From contig JAFGLA010000086.1 of assembly GCA_016928295.1 (NCBI GenBank), positions 36,365 to 100,364 of the forward strand: a DNA stretch of 64,000 nt. Direction: 5' to 3'. Below, piece by piece: positions 35,672-45,652 of the stretch. Position numbers and translations under genes: made by a program. The notes beneath the pieces are model-generated. The model was not told the origin of the DNA. It saw only the letters and a program-made list of their open reading frames with translations, and made no database searches. The stretch is from Opitutales bacterium (GTDB lineage: Bacteria > Verrucomicrobiota > Verrucomicrobiia > Opitutales > Oceanipulchritudinaceae). Position 1 is the stretch's first letter. Each line of letters opens with the position of its first letter.

Positions 35672-37759
35672 ATGACGAAAGCATTCAAACCCCGTTTACC
35701 ACTATCAGCAGCGGCCCTCATCGGCCTGTTCCCAGTCTTTCAAAGCGCGGACGCGGCAAGCGTAGCCTCGCCAAACGGCGAGATCGTCCTCAACTGCGAC
35801 ACCGACGCCGCAGGCATCGCACGCTACGAAGTTCTCTTTCACGGCAAGCCCGTCATCCTGCCCTCAGCCCTCGGCTTCAGTTTTACCGACGGTAGCGCAA
35901 TCGCGGACAAGCTCGAAATCGTGGACGAAGTCCAGCACAGCTTCAGCGAAACCTACGAACTGCCCTGGGGCGAGAGACGCCTTGTTGAAAACACTTACAA
36001 CGAACTCGAACTCACACTGCGCCAGAAAGAAGCCCCGGGCCTGCTCTTCACGCTCGCCTTCCGCGTCTATGACGACGGACTGGGCTTCCGCTACGAGTTT
36101 CCCGAGCAGAACGGCGTCAAGGCGCTCGAAATCGCCGACGAAAACACGCAGTTCCGTTTTGCCGACGACCCGATGTGCTGGTGGATCCCCGGGGATTGGG
36201 ACTGTTACGAGCACCTTTACAAGAAGACCCGCCTGTCGGAAATCGACGCCCTCGACCGCGAGGGGCTGAACAAGCCTCTTAGCAGCACGATTCCGGAAAA
36301 CTCCGTCGATACGCCCGTCACGATGCTGACAAGCGACGGGGTGCACCTGTCCCTGCACGAGGCTTCACTGCTCAACTATTCGGGCATGACGCTGCGCGTA
36401 AACCCGCAGGAACACATGCTGCAAAGCTCGCTCGTTGGCAGCCGCCGCACAGAGTGGAAGGCACGCTGCGAACTGCCCTTCAGCACCCCATGGCGCACAA
36501 TTCAGATTAGCGACACCGCGGGCGGCCTCATCGACTCCTGCCTCATCATAAACCTCAATGAGCCGAACAAACTCGGCGATGTGTCCGACTACGTCCGCCC
36601 GATGAAATACGTCGGTATATGGTGGGAGATGCACCTTGACCGCAACACCTGGGCCTACGAAGGAGGCCGCCACGGAGCAACTACCGAGAACGCCAAAAAG
36701 CTCATCGACTTTGCCACTAAGAACAACATAGAGGGCCTGCTTGTAGAGGGTTGGAACACGGGCTGGGAGAACTGGACAGACCCCGAGGCGCGCGAGGGCA
36801 TCTTTGACTTTACAACGGCATATCCGGACTACGACCTTGCCGAAGTAGCCCGCTACGGGAAGGAAAAGGGCGTGGAGCTAATCATGCACCACGAGACTTC
36901 CGCCGCAATAACGACCTACATCGACCGCATGGACGCGGCGTTCGGCCTGATGCGCGACCTTGACCTGCACTGCGTCAAGACCGGCCACGTCGGCGACATC
37001 ATCCCCGTTGGCGAATACCACCACGGCCAGTGGATGGTGAACTTTTACCAGAGCGTGTATGAAAAGGCCGCGAAGTATCGCATCGCCATCAACGCGCACG
37101 AGCCCATCAAGCCAACAGGCATACGCCGCACTTACCCGAACGCAATTTCCCGCGAGGGCGCAAGAGGACAGGAATACAACGCATGGAGCCCGGGCAGCAA
37201 CCCGCCGGACCATGTGCCAAACCTCGTCTATACGCGCCTTCTGGCAGGGCCTATGGACTACACTCCGGGCGTCTTCAACATCAAGCTCAAGCCCTACAAG
37301 CCCGACAATCAGCTTAACTCCACGCTTGTCAAGGAGCTGGCCTTGTACGTCGTCCTTTACAGCCCAATACAGATGGTGGTGGATCTGCCCGAATACTACG
37401 AGGGCGAACCCGCCTTCCAGTTCATCCGCGACGTTCCTTGCGACTGGGAGGAAAGCCACACGCTAAACGGCGAAGTGGGGCAGTACGTGACCATAGCTCG
37501 TCGCGAACGTGGCGGTGACGCATGGTTCATAGGCAGCGTGAGCGACGAAAAGCCGCGTCACTTCGAGTTGAAGCTGGACTTCCTGCCCGAGGGCAAGAGC
37601 TACCGCATGGTGAAATACGCCGACGCGGAGGATGCGCACTGGGACAAGAACCCCTGCGCCTACACGGTTACGCGCAGCGTCGTGACTCGCGACAGCGTTC
37701 TGACGCTCGACCTTGCACCCGGCGGCGGCGCTGCCGTGGCACTGGAGCCTATCGACTAA
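35672..37759 (+). CDS. GH97 alpha-glucosidase (SusB-like)
   Basis: This is a 695-residue exported enzyme with a signal peptide (LSAAALIGLFPVFQSADA). The N-terminal beta-sandwich (ASVASPNGEIVLNCDTD through FRVYDDGLGFRYEFP) and the catalytic barrel of family GH97 are both recognisable. The barrel has YVGIWWEMHLDRNTWAYEG, NNIEGLLVEGWNTGWENW, the calcium/catalytic segment INAHEPIKPTGIRRTYPN, and REGARGQEYNAW. In SusB the base and acid glutamates sit in these regions, which points to the inverting alpha-glucosidase type. It would release glucose from maltodextrins in the periplasm. It starts an apparent operon with the GH13 enzyme 34 bp downstream. Confidence 0.93.
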   Translation: MTKAFKPRLPLSAAALIGLFPVFQSADAASVASPNGEIVLNCDTDAAGIARYEVLFHGKPVILPSALGFSFTDGSAIADKLEIVDEVQHSFSETYELPWGERRLVENTYNELELTLRQKEAPGLLFTLAFRVYDDGLGFRYEFPEQNGVKALEIADENTQFRFADDPMCWWIPGDWDCYEHLYKKTRLSEIDALDREGLNKPLSSTIPENSVDTPVTMLTSDGVHLSLHEASLLNYSGMTLRVNPQEHMLQSSLVGSRRTEWKARCELPFSTPWRTIQISDTAGGLIDSCLIINLNEPNKLGDVSDYVRPMKYVGIWWEMHLDRNTWAYEGGRHGATTENAKKLIDFATKNNIEGLLVEGWNTGWENWTDPEAREGIFDFTTAYPDYDLAEVARYGKEKGVELIMHHETSAAITTYIDRMDAAFGLMRDLDLHCVKTGHVGDIIPVGEYHHGQWMVNFYQSVYEKAAKYRIAINAHEPIKPTGIRRTYPNAISREGARGQEYNAWSPGSNPPDHVPNLVYTRLLAGPMDYTPGVFNIKLKPYKPDNQLNSTLVKELALYVVLYSPIQMVVDLPEYYEGEPAFQFIRDVPCDWEESHTLNGEVGQYVTIARRERGGDAWFIGSVSDEKPRHFELKLDFLPEGKSYRMVKYADAEDAHWDKNPCAYTVTRSVVTRDSVLTLDLAPGGGAAVALEPID

Positions 37760-37793
37760 TTACCTATTTATAAACAGCTTACATATTTTTCCA

Positions 37794-39644
37794 ATGAAAC
37801 TGCACCTTATAGCGCTTTCGCTTGCCTTTGCGCCGGTATCGGCTTCTGTTGCCGGAGAACTCTGGCATGTGGAGCCCGCCAACTGGTGGGTCGGTATGAG
37901 GGAGCCGCGCCTGCAAATCCTGATCCACGGCGACAACATTGCCGAAACCACCCCGCGTATCGAATGCGATGGCCTGCTTCTCGAACAGGTCGTGCATGTG
38001 GATAACCCGAACTACCTGTTCCTGTACGTGCAGGTGGACAAGTCCGCCAAGAGCGGCAGCTTCGACATCGTTTTTGAAAAGGACGGCAAGATCGAGGCCA
38101 GGTATGCCTACGAACTTCGCGCCCGCCGCGAAGGCTCTGCGCAGAGGCAGGGCTTCGACAACGCGGACGTCATTTACGAAATCGTGCCCGACCGCTTCGC
38201 CAACGGCGACCCGTCCAACGACAGCGTTCCCGGAATGCTTGAAATGGAAGTCAATCGTGCGGAGCCTTACGGACGGCATGGCGGCGACATTCGCGGCATA
38301 ATAAACGCCCTGCCGTATCTGGAGGACATGGGCTTTGGCGCACTCTGGCTTACGCCCGTCACAGAGAACGACATGTCGAACCAGTCCTATCACGGCTACG
38401 CGATTACGGATTTTTACAAAATCGACCCCCGCATTGGCGACATGGACGATTACGTGGAGTTGTCCCGCAAGGGCGCAGAGCACGGCATCAAGATAGTGAT
38501 GGACATGATATTCAACCACTGCGGCTCAGAGCACTGGTGGATGAAGGATTTGCCAACGGCGGACTGGATTAACGAGTATCCCGACTACCGCGTTACGCAC
38601 CATCGGCGCACGGTTAACCAAGACCCTCACGCTTCGGCAGAGGACACCGACCTGATGCGCCGCGGCTGGTTTGTCCCCACTATGCCGGACATGAACGTGA
38701 TGAATCCGCTCTTTGCCGACTACCTCATTCAGAACAGCATCTGGTGGGTGGAAGCTGCGGATCTTGGCGGCATCCGCGTGGATACCTACCCGTACCCGGA
38801 CAAGCGTTTCATGTCCCGCTGGTGCGCTCGCATTCTGGAAGAATACCCGAACCTGAACATCGTGGGCGAGGAGTGGACCTTTAACCCGGCCATAGTTTCC
38901 TACTGGCAGCGCGGCAAGCTGAACAAGGACGGTTACGAGGGCAATTTGCCTTCTCTCTTCGACTTTCCCATGCGAGGCGCGCTTGTGGATTCGCTAAACG
39001 GCAAGGGGCATCAGGACGGCGAATCGCTGACCAACCTCTACGAGATGCTGGCGAACGACTTCCTATACGCCGACAGCGACAACATGACCGTGTTTCTGGG
39101 TAACCACGACATTCCCCGCTACTACATGGAGCTGGGCAAGGACACGGCCAAGGCGCGCAACGCCATGGTGTGGCTAATGACCATGCGAGGCATACCGCAG
39201 TTCTACTACGGGGACGAAATTCTCATGACTCACGACGAGTCGATGGAGCACGGACACATCCGCAAGGACTTCCCGGGCGGCTGGGCTGGGGATGATACCG
39301 ATGCCATAAGCGGCAAGGGCCTGAGCGACGAGGCGCTTCAGTTCAAGGCATTCGTTCGCAATCTGCTTAATTGGCGCAAGAGCAGCCTTTGCGTGCAGGA
39401 GGGGCGGCTTGTTCACTTCGCCCCGCGTGACGATGTCTATGTGTATTTCCGCACATACGGCGAGGATTGCGTAATGGTCGTAATCAACAACAGCGAAAAG
39501 GCCGTCGCGCTCGACATGGGCGAATTCGCCTCGGTTGCAGGGCCTTACACCAAGGGGCACGACATCCTTGGCGGCAAGGATTATGACCTCGGCGAAGGGC
39601 TGGACCTTAGCCCAATGACGCCCTGCGTAATAGAGCTTCGTTAA
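37794..39644 (+). CDS. GH13 neopullulanase/cyclomaltodextrinase-like enzyme (SusA-like)
   Basis: The 616-residue protein starts with a signal peptide (HLIALSLAFAPVSASVAG). Next is an N-terminal immunoglobulin-like domain of cyclomaltodextrinases (EPANWWVGMREPRLQILIHG), then a GH13 barrel. Visible are VIYEIVPDRFANGDPSND, region I DMIFNHCG, the nucleophile in GGIRVDTYPYPD, the acid in IVGEEWTF and the third carboxylate in LGNHDIPRYY. Such enzymes open cyclodextrins, pullulan and maltooligosaccharides. ATG 37794 is chosen because the signal peptide starts there; the frame open from 37713 overlaps the GH97 end. malQ follows after 38 bp. Confidence 0.93.
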   Translation: MKLHLIALSLAFAPVSASVAGELWHVEPANWWVGMREPRLQILIHGDNIAETTPRIECDGLLLEQVVHVDNPNYLFLYVQVDKSAKSGSFDIVFEKDGKIEARYAYELRARREGSAQRQGFDNADVIYEIVPDRFANGDPSNDSVPGMLEMEVNRAEPYGRHGGDIRGIINALPYLEDMGFGALWLTPVTENDMSNQSYHGYAITDFYKIDPRIGDMDDYVELSRKGAEHGIKIVMDMIFNHCGSEHWWMKDLPTADWINEYPDYRVTHHRRTVNQDPHASAEDTDLMRRGWFVPTMPDMNVMNPLFADYLIQNSIWWVEAADLGGIRVDTYPYPDKRFMSRWCARILEEYPNLNIVGEEWTFNPAIVSYWQRGKLNKDGYEGNLPSLFDFPMRGALVDSLNGKGHQDGESLTNLYEMLANDFLYADSDNMTVFLGNHDIPRYYMELGKDTAKARNAMVWLMTMRGIPQFYYGDEILMTHDESMEHGHIRKDFPGGWAGDDTDAISGKGLSDEALQFKAFVRNLLNWRKSSLCVQEGRLVHFAPRDDVYVYFRTYGEDCVMVVINNSEKAVALDMGEFASVAGPYTKGHDILGGKDYDLGEGLDLSPMTPCVIELR

Positions 39645-39682
39645 ATAGATAATTACGTAACAGCTTTCTCCCAAACAACATA

Positions 39683-41236
39683 ATGAGCACACCTCATACA
39701 AGCTGGCTTGATCGCAGGCTTTCTGGTCTTCTCGCCCATGTTACGTCAATGCCCGGAGACTACGGCATTGGTAACATGGGCGAGGGAACTCGCCGCTTCA
39801 TCGACCTAATAGCGCAGGCGGGTTTTGCCTTCTGGCAGATTTGTCCCGTGGGGCCGACCGGTTACGGAGATTCTCCCTACCAGTCCTTTTCCACGCACGC
39901 GGGCAATGCATACCTTATAGACCTTGCAGAACTGCGAGACGCTGGCCTGATCGCCGATGCAGAGCTGGACCCTTTGCGGGCAATCAACGGCGCTTATGTT
40001 GACTATGGCGAGCTGTACCAGCGTTTCTGGCCGATTGCCCGCAAGGCCGCCGCAAACTACGCATCGCGAGGATTTCCGCAGATGGGCCGCCGGAGTTTTG
40101 AAGAGTTTTGCTCTGAAAACGGGCACTGGCTTGACGCGTACGCTCTTTTCATGGCGCTCAAGGAGCTGCACGGTGGCAGGCCCTGGCACCAGTGGGACGA
40201 GGCGTTCAAGGACTACGGGCAGGCGAAAAACTGCGCGTTGCCCGATGTGGTTGCAGAGAGAACGCGGCAGAAAATCTACCAGTACTGGTTCTTCAGCCAG
40301 TGGGAGCGCTTGCACGATTATGCCCGCAGCCGGAACGTAGGCATAATCGGCGACATACCCATATTTGTCGCTCACGACAGTGCCGATGTATGGCAGAACA
40401 AGGAAGTGTTTCGTATCGAGGCGGACGGCAGGCTACAGGTGTCCGCCGGCGTGCCGCCGGACTATTTCTCGGAGTTCGGCCAGTACTGGGGCAATCCGCT
40501 CTACGACTGGGAGCATTTGGCGAAGACCGATTACACATGGTGGAAGAGGCGCTTTGAAAGCTCGATGAAGCTATTTGACGCCATACGTCTTGATCATTTC
40601 CGCGCCTTCTCCTCGTTCTGGGAAATCCCGGGCAGTGCACAGGACGCCCGCACAGGGCGTTGGGTGAAGGGGCCGGCGATGCACTTCTTCGATTCCATAT
40701 ACAAGGCCCTGCCTTCGGTAAGGATTATTGCCGAAGATCTTGGCTACATAGACGAGGACGTTTACAAGCTGCGTATCGACAGCGGCTTGCCCGGAATGAA
40801 GGTCATTCAGTTCGGTTTCGGGCACGATGCGAACAACGTGAACCTGCCGCATTTCTACCCCTTCAACAGCGTCGTATATACGGGCACGCACGACAACGAC
40901 ACCACGAGGGGCTGGCTTTCCAGGGTGGACTCGCACATCGCGGGCAAGTTGAGAGACTATTTCGATTGCGGGAATCTTGACAGCGCGTGGCCGCTTGTGA
41001 GGGCGGCGTTTCTTTCCGTTTCACGGCTTGCCGTGGTTCCCGCGCAGGACATCATAAATCTTGGTTCCGAGGCACGCATGAATACGCCCGGCGTTGCCAG
41101 CGGAAATTGGAAGTGGCGTCTCTCTCCGGTGCAGATAGACGAGTTTGCCGCCATGGTGCCCAAGCTATCCGCCCTGCACGCCATTTCCGACCGCACAGGC
41201 CGCCTTACACAGACCCATTACAGCGTTTCTCCGTAA
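39683..41236 (+). CDS. malQ: 4-alpha-glucanotransferase (amylomaltase)
   Basis: This GH77 enzyme moves glucan segments between maltooligosaccharides and so makes chains long enough for phosphorylase. Its 517 residues have no signal peptide and are therefore cytoplasmic. Signature stretches are GIGNMGEGTRRFIDLIAQAGF, WQICPVGPTGYGDSPYQSFS, DIPIFVAHDSADVW, the nucleophile region FDAIRLDHFRAFSSFWEIP, the acid in IIAEDLGYID, and TGTHDNDTTRGW. It follows the GH13 gene by 38 bp and precedes the sugar transporter by 51 bp, in what looks like one operon. Confidence 0.96.
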   Translation: MSTPHTSWLDRRLSGLLAHVTSMPGDYGIGNMGEGTRRFIDLIAQAGFAFWQICPVGPTGYGDSPYQSFSTHAGNAYLIDLAELRDAGLIADAELDPLRAINGAYVDYGELYQRFWPIARKAAANYASRGFPQMGRRSFEEFCSENGHWLDAYALFMALKELHGGRPWHQWDEAFKDYGQAKNCALPDVVAERTRQKIYQYWFFSQWERLHDYARSRNVGIIGDIPIFVAHDSADVWQNKEVFRIEADGRLQVSAGVPPDYFSEFGQYWGNPLYDWEHLAKTDYTWWKRRFESSMKLFDAIRLDHFRAFSSFWEIPGSAQDARTGRWVKGPAMHFFDSIYKALPSVRIIAEDLGYIDEDVYKLRIDSGLPGMKVIQFGFGHDANNVNLPHFYPFNSVVYTGTHDNDTTRGWLSRVDSHIAGKLRDYFDCGNLDSAWPLVRAAFLSVSRLAVVPAQDIINLGSEARMNTPGVASGNWKWRLSPVQIDEFAAMVPKLSALHAISDRTGRLTQTHYSVSP

Positions 41237-41287
41237 TCAGCGGACGGCTCGCTTCTCTTTCTTGGCAAACCCTTTACATCTTACCCC

Positions 41288-42610
41288 ATGAATCAACAGA
41301 CACTATCCCGACTGTCGTTTTGGCAGATTTGGAACATGAGTTTCGGCTTTTTCGGCATCCAGTTTGGCTGGGGCCTGCAAATGGCCAACATGAGCGCGAT
41401 CTACCAGTATTTGGGAGCATCCGAGAGCGATATTCCCATTCTCTGGCTCGCTGCGCCGATGACGGGCTTCCTCGTGCAGCCCATTCTCGGCTATTATAGC
41501 GATCGCACATGGACGCGCCTTGGGCGGAGGCGCCCGTATTTCCTCGTCGGGGCGATACTTGCGAGCCTTGCCCTGATTGCCATGCCCAATTCCTCGACGC
41601 TTTGGATGGCGGCTGGCCTTTTGTGGATTCTGGACGCTTCGGTGAACGTAAGCATGGAACCGTTTCGCGCTTTCGCTGCGGACCTTCTTCCGCCAGAGCA
41701 GCGCAAGCAGGGTTTCGCCATGCAGAGCTTGCTGATAGGGTTTGGCGCAGTGTTATCATCATCACTGCCGTGGATTCTGAGCAACGTGTTCAACGTTGTC
41801 GGTAATGATGAGGGAAGCGCCATACCTAAAACCGTTCACTATTCATTCTATGTCGGAGCTTTCGTATTCTTCTTTGCCGTTCTATACACGGTAATGAGGA
41901 CAAAGGAGCATCCTCCGGCGGATATGGAGGCCTTCCTGCGTCACAAGCGCGAAACCGCAGGTGTGTTTAATGCCTTCAAAGGCATATTCAAGGGGCTTTT
42001 CCAGATGCCACATTCAATGAAGAGACTGGCCTTGGTTCAGTTCTTTACCTGGCTGGCATTGTTTTCGTTATGGATTTACTTTACGCCGTCGATTACGCAC
42101 ACTATTTATCACGCATTGCCCGGTTCGCCTGAATATCAGGCTGGCGTGGAGTGGGGAGGCGTGTGCTTCGCAACATACAACGGCGTGGCCTTCTTCTTCT
42201 CCTTTGTCCTGCTATGGATAACTCGCTATTTTTCGGCGCGTCACATCCATATGGTTTGCCTCTGCATTTGTGCGCTGGGTCTGCTCTCGGTGCTCTTCAT
42301 AAAGACGCCAGCCTTGCTGATCCTGTCGATGATTGCCGTTGGCATCGGCTGGGCAAGCATACTCTCCATGCCCTACGCCATATTGTCCAATACCATACCT
42401 TCCAGTAAGATGGGGTATTACATGGGCGTATTCAACATCTTCATCGTCCTTCCGCAGATGCTCGCGGCCCTTGGGCTTGGTACCATTCTGGAACGCCTGC
42501 TCGGCGGGGAGACCATTTACGCTCTGGGCCTTGGCGGTGCGTCGTTACTATTGGCAGCGTTCCTGTTGCGCTTTGTAAGGGAACCGGCTCTGGAGCAGGT
42601 TATCGAATAG
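41288..42610 (+). CDS. MFS sugar transporter, maltose/sucrose type
   Basis: This is a 440-residue inner-membrane protein with about 12 spans. It belongs to the sugar:cation symporter branch of the major facilitator family: the first loop reads DRTWTRLGRRRPYFLVGAI and the N-terminus WNMSFGFFGIQFGWGLQMANMSAIYQYLG. Similar proteins are annotated as maltose or sucrose permeases in starch loci of marine and gut bacteria. It would bring maltose or short maltodextrins from periplasm to cytoplasm for MalQ and GlgP. A strong terminator follows at 42632. Confidence 0.9.
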   Translation: MNQQTLSRLSFWQIWNMSFGFFGIQFGWGLQMANMSAIYQYLGASESDIPILWLAAPMTGFLVQPILGYYSDRTWTRLGRRRPYFLVGAILASLALIAMPNSSTLWMAAGLLWILDASVNVSMEPFRAFAADLLPPEQRKQGFAMQSLLIGFGAVLSSSLPWILSNVFNVVGNDEGSAIPKTVHYSFYVGAFVFFFAVLYTVMRTKEHPPADMEAFLRHKRETAGVFNAFKGIFKGLFQMPHSMKRLALVQFFTWLALFSLWIYFTPSITHTIYHALPGSPEYQAGVEWGGVCFATYNGVAFFFSFVLLWITRYFSARHIHMVCLCICALGLLSVLFIKTPALLILSMIAVGIGWASILSMPYAILSNTIPSSKMGYYMGVFNIFIVLPQMLAALGLGTILERLLGGETIYALGLGGASLLLAAFLLRFVREPALEQVIE

Positions 42611-42631
42611 AGTGTGGGCTATTATTAATTC

Positions 42632-42670
42632 AAAAAACGGCATGGGATCAAAACCCGTGCCGTTTTTTTT
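42632..42670 (+). terminator. Terminator after the MFS gene
   Basis: AAAAAACGGCATGGG (42632-42646) pairs with CCCGTGCCGTTTTTT across a 7-base loop, with eight T residues at 42663-42670. This is a textbook intrinsic terminator. It ends the GH97-GH13-malQ-MFS operon. Confidence 0.9.
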
Positions 42671-42783
42671 GTACAAGTAAGAAAGCGTGCGTTTGTCTAG
42701 TCTTTGCTGTGCCTAAGAATATTAGGCTCATTCTGGGAAATCTCCCCGAGAAGGTGCATGCGCATTTGTCAGAGGCTGTTTTA

Positions 42784-45267
42784 ATGGGGCAATCATCCTG
42801 TAAGTTTATGCCCATATTGGACAATAATATTATATCCACTGACAAAATTACCTTTCAGGATATTTTGTTGCGTCAGCTCAAGGCGAATGTGGTTTCTCAT
42901 CCATCCAAGGCCAGCCTGCACGACTGGTCTGAAGCACTATCGCATACGGTTAGAGAACTTGTCGCGAACCGCTTCATCCACACGATGGACGTTCACCACA
43001 AGAACAATGCCAAGAGGGTTTATTACCTATCCATGGAGTATCTTGTAGGTCGCCTTACCGAGGATACCATGATTAACCTCGGCGTTCAGGATTACGCACG
43101 CGAAGTCCTTGCCGACATGGGGGTTGACCTTGACGACGTGCTTGCGCAGGAGCCTGACATGGGCCTTGGCAACGGTGGGCTGGGGCGCCTCGCGGCATGT
43201 TTTCTCGACTCCATGGCTACGCTGGAAATCCCAGCCGTAGGATATGGCATTAACTACGAGTTCGGGCTGTTCAGGCAGAGCTTCAAAGATGGACGTCAGG
43301 TCGAATCCGCTGACGAATGGCGCTCGTTTGGCTGCCCCTGGCAGATTGTCAGGCCCGAAATCACTGTGGAAATCCCCTTCGGCGGTCATATCGAAACAGT
43401 CGCTTTGCCCGACGGGACGACGCGTTCGGAGTGGATTCCCGAAAGCAAGGTGCTGGGCGTGGCGAACGACATTCCCGTGCAGGGCTACGGAGTTGGAACT
43501 GTGAACTTCCTCCGACTCTGGGCGGCCCGTGCGAGCAAGGATTTCGACTTTCACGCCTTCGACAGCGGCTGTTACAGCGAGGCAGTAAAGGAAAAGGTGG
43601 AGAGCGAGACTATTTCCAAGATTCTCTACCCCAACGACAACACCGAGTCCGGCAAGAAGCTGCGCCTTCTTCAAGAGTATTTCTTTGTAGCCTGCTCTAT
43701 TGCGGACATCCTGCGCCGCCACCTGAACTCGAACCCATCCGTAGATAACCTCTCGGAGAAGCTCGCCCTGCATATCAACGACACGCATCCGGCAATTGCG
43801 GTAGCGGAGCTTATGCGCGTGTTGCTGGATACACACGGGTTGGACTGGGACAAGGCATGGGCTATCACGGAACGCTCCTGCGCTTACACAAACCACACCC
43901 TCATGCCCGAGGCTCTGGAACGCTGGAGCGTTGCCCTGTTCGAGACGCTTCTGCCAAGGCATCTTGAAATCATACGCGGTATAGACGAACGCTTTCGCAA
44001 ACAGGTCGGCTCCCGCTGGCCGGACGACGAAGCCATTCTGCAAAAGCTGTCCATCATAGACGATAAGGACGAAAGCGTCCGCATGGCGCACCTTGCCATC
44101 GTGGGCAGCCATTCGGTGAACGGCGTGGCCGCGTTGCACAGCGAACTGCTTCGCAAGTCCATGTTCCCCGAGATGGACAGCCTCTTCCCAACACGATTCA
44201 ACAACAAGACAAACGGCATTACGCCGCGCCGCTGGATCCGCACGGCCAATCCGGCCCTTTCGTGCCTGATAGACAAGAGCATCGGTACTGGCTGGACGCG
44301 CGACCTTGAGCAGCTCGCGAGGCTTGAACCTCTATCAAAGGACGAATCGTTCAAAGAAGAGTTTCGCGCCATAAAGCAGGCCAACAAGGTCGAGCTTGCC
44401 AAAATAATCAAAGAGCGTTGCTCGCTTGTTGTGGACCCCGCCGCCATGTTCGACGTGCAGATTAAGAGGCTTCACGAATACAAGCGCCAGCACCTCAACC
44501 TGTTGCACATTGTGCACCTCTACCGCTGCCTCTTGGATTCCCCGGGCCTGCAAATTCAGCCGCGGGTGTTCATATTCGGAGCAAAAGCGGCCCCGGGTTA
44601 CGTTTTGGCCAAGCACATCATACACGCCATCAACCTCGTGGCCGATGTGGTCAACAACGATCCGCGCACTCGCGACATGTTGAAAGTGGCCTTTCTGCCT
44701 AACTACAACGTTTCGCTTGCCCAGCGCATCATTCCGGCGGCGGACTTGTCCGAGCAGATTTCAACCGCCGGACTGGAGGCGTCCGGCACGGGCAACATGA
44801 AGCTGGCGCTCAACGGTGCCTTGACCATCGGCACTTTGGACGGAGCGAACGTCGAGATTCGCGACAACGTTGGTGCGGAGAACATCTTTATATTCGGCCA
44901 CACAGCGGATGAAATTGCCCAGCTAAGGCAGAGAGGGGCTGGGCCGGTCGAGTTCATCAAGCGCAGTGCGGACTTGCGCGCCGTTCTGGACTTGCTTGCA
45001 AGTGGCGCTTTTTGCCGTGGCGGCGCAAATCCCTTCGTGCCTTTGCTCGACTCTATTACGGGCAAAGATCCCTTCTTTGTATGTGCGGATTTTGACGCCT
45101 ACTGCCTTGCGCAGAGCAAGGCCGCGCTAGCTTACGAAAACGCTGCGGAGTGGACACGAAAGGCAATCTTGAATGTCGCCCGCTGCGGAGCTTTTTCCAG
45201 TGACCGCACCATTCGCCAATACGCGGAGCAGATTTGGGATGTGGGGCACTCTTTTGTGTGGAGTTAA
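42784..45267 (+). CDS. glgP: Glycogen/maltodextrin phosphorylase
   Basis: This cytoplasmic PLP enzyme releases glucose-1-phosphate from alpha-1,4-glucans. Its length is that of the GT35 family. Typical segments are RVYYLSMEYLVGRLTEDTM, EPDMGLGNGGLGRLAACFLDS, the phosphate and glucan site around NGITPRRWIRTANPAL, DVQIKRLHEYKRQHLN, and the PLP-lysine motif EASGTGNMKLALNGALTIG. ATG 42784 is preferred because AGAGG lies 8 bases ahead. The frame continues to a GTG at 42709, which has no such signal and adds 25 residues without family resemblance. It has its own terminators on both sides and is therefore a separate transcription unit. Confidence 0.95.
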   Translation: MGQSSCKFMPILDNNIISTDKITFQDILLRQLKANVVSHPSKASLHDWSEALSHTVRELVANRFIHTMDVHHKNNAKRVYYLSMEYLVGRLTEDTMINLGVQDYAREVLADMGVDLDDVLAQEPDMGLGNGGLGRLAACFLDSMATLEIPAVGYGINYEFGLFRQSFKDGRQVESADEWRSFGCPWQIVRPEITVEIPFGGHIETVALPDGTTRSEWIPESKVLGVANDIPVQGYGVGTVNFLRLWAARASKDFDFHAFDSGCYSEAVKEKVESETISKILYPNDNTESGKKLRLLQEYFFVACSIADILRRHLNSNPSVDNLSEKLALHINDTHPAIAVAELMRVLLDTHGLDWDKAWAITERSCAYTNHTLMPEALERWSVALFETLLPRHLEIIRGIDERFRKQVGSRWPDDEAILQKLSIIDDKDESVRMAHLAIVGSHSVNGVAALHSELLRKSMFPEMDSLFPTRFNNKTNGITPRRWIRTANPALSCLIDKSIGTGWTRDLEQLARLEPLSKDESFKEEFRAIKQANKVELAKIIKERCSLVVDPAAMFDVQIKRLHEYKRQHLNLLHIVHLYRCLLDSPGLQIQPRVFIFGAKAAPGYVLAKHIIHAINLVADVVNNDPRTRDMLKVAFLPNYNVSLAQRIIPAADLSEQISTAGLEASGTGNMKLALNGALTIGTLDGANVEIRDNVGAENIFIFGHTADEIAQLRQRGAGPVEFIKRSADLRAVLDLLASGAFCRGGANPFVPLLDSITGKDPFFVCADFDAYCLAQSKAALAYENAAEWTRKAILNVARCGAFSSDRTIRQYAEQIWDVGHSFVWS

Positions 45268-45280
45268 TGTAATGAAATCG

Positions 45281-45323
45281 ACTGTGGGTGTCGGGACAAT
45301 CAACGGCATCCACAGTTTTTTTT
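45281..45323 (+). terminator. Terminator after glgP
   Basis: ACTGTGG (45281-45287) pairs with CCACAGT (45310-45316), with a GTG/CAT extension inside, followed by a run of eight T. The same TTTTTTTTGTAC string follows the stem in the terminator at 42632. Confidence 0.85.
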
Positions 45324-45652
45324 GTACCATGAAACCCCGATGCAGGCGGTAAAATGCAAGAAACGGCCCGGACAGTAAGATCGCTCCACTTGTCGGGGCC
45401 GCACTCGTTTGGGATAACTACTATCGGCAACAGTAAATACAAAGATATGGTTTTCAAGTAATAAGCGAAAAGGGGCGCTTGTGTTTGAGCCGTTATGTTC
45501 GCTCCGCCACCCTTGGGCTTTTTGCCCCAACTGGAGTGATGGGAATATAAAATGCGCGTTTTTGTGAAGGGAAGGACTCTTGTTGCGGTGTATGTGTTTG
45601 CGAAGGACGATACACGGTCCGACAAGGCAAACAGGCAAACATAGGAATTACC
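45324..45652. other. Gap between glgP and the TonB-domain gene
   Basis: About 330 bp without a credible gene. It presumably contains the promoter of the gene at 45653. No dyad or known motif was recognised with confidence. Confidence 0.5.
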
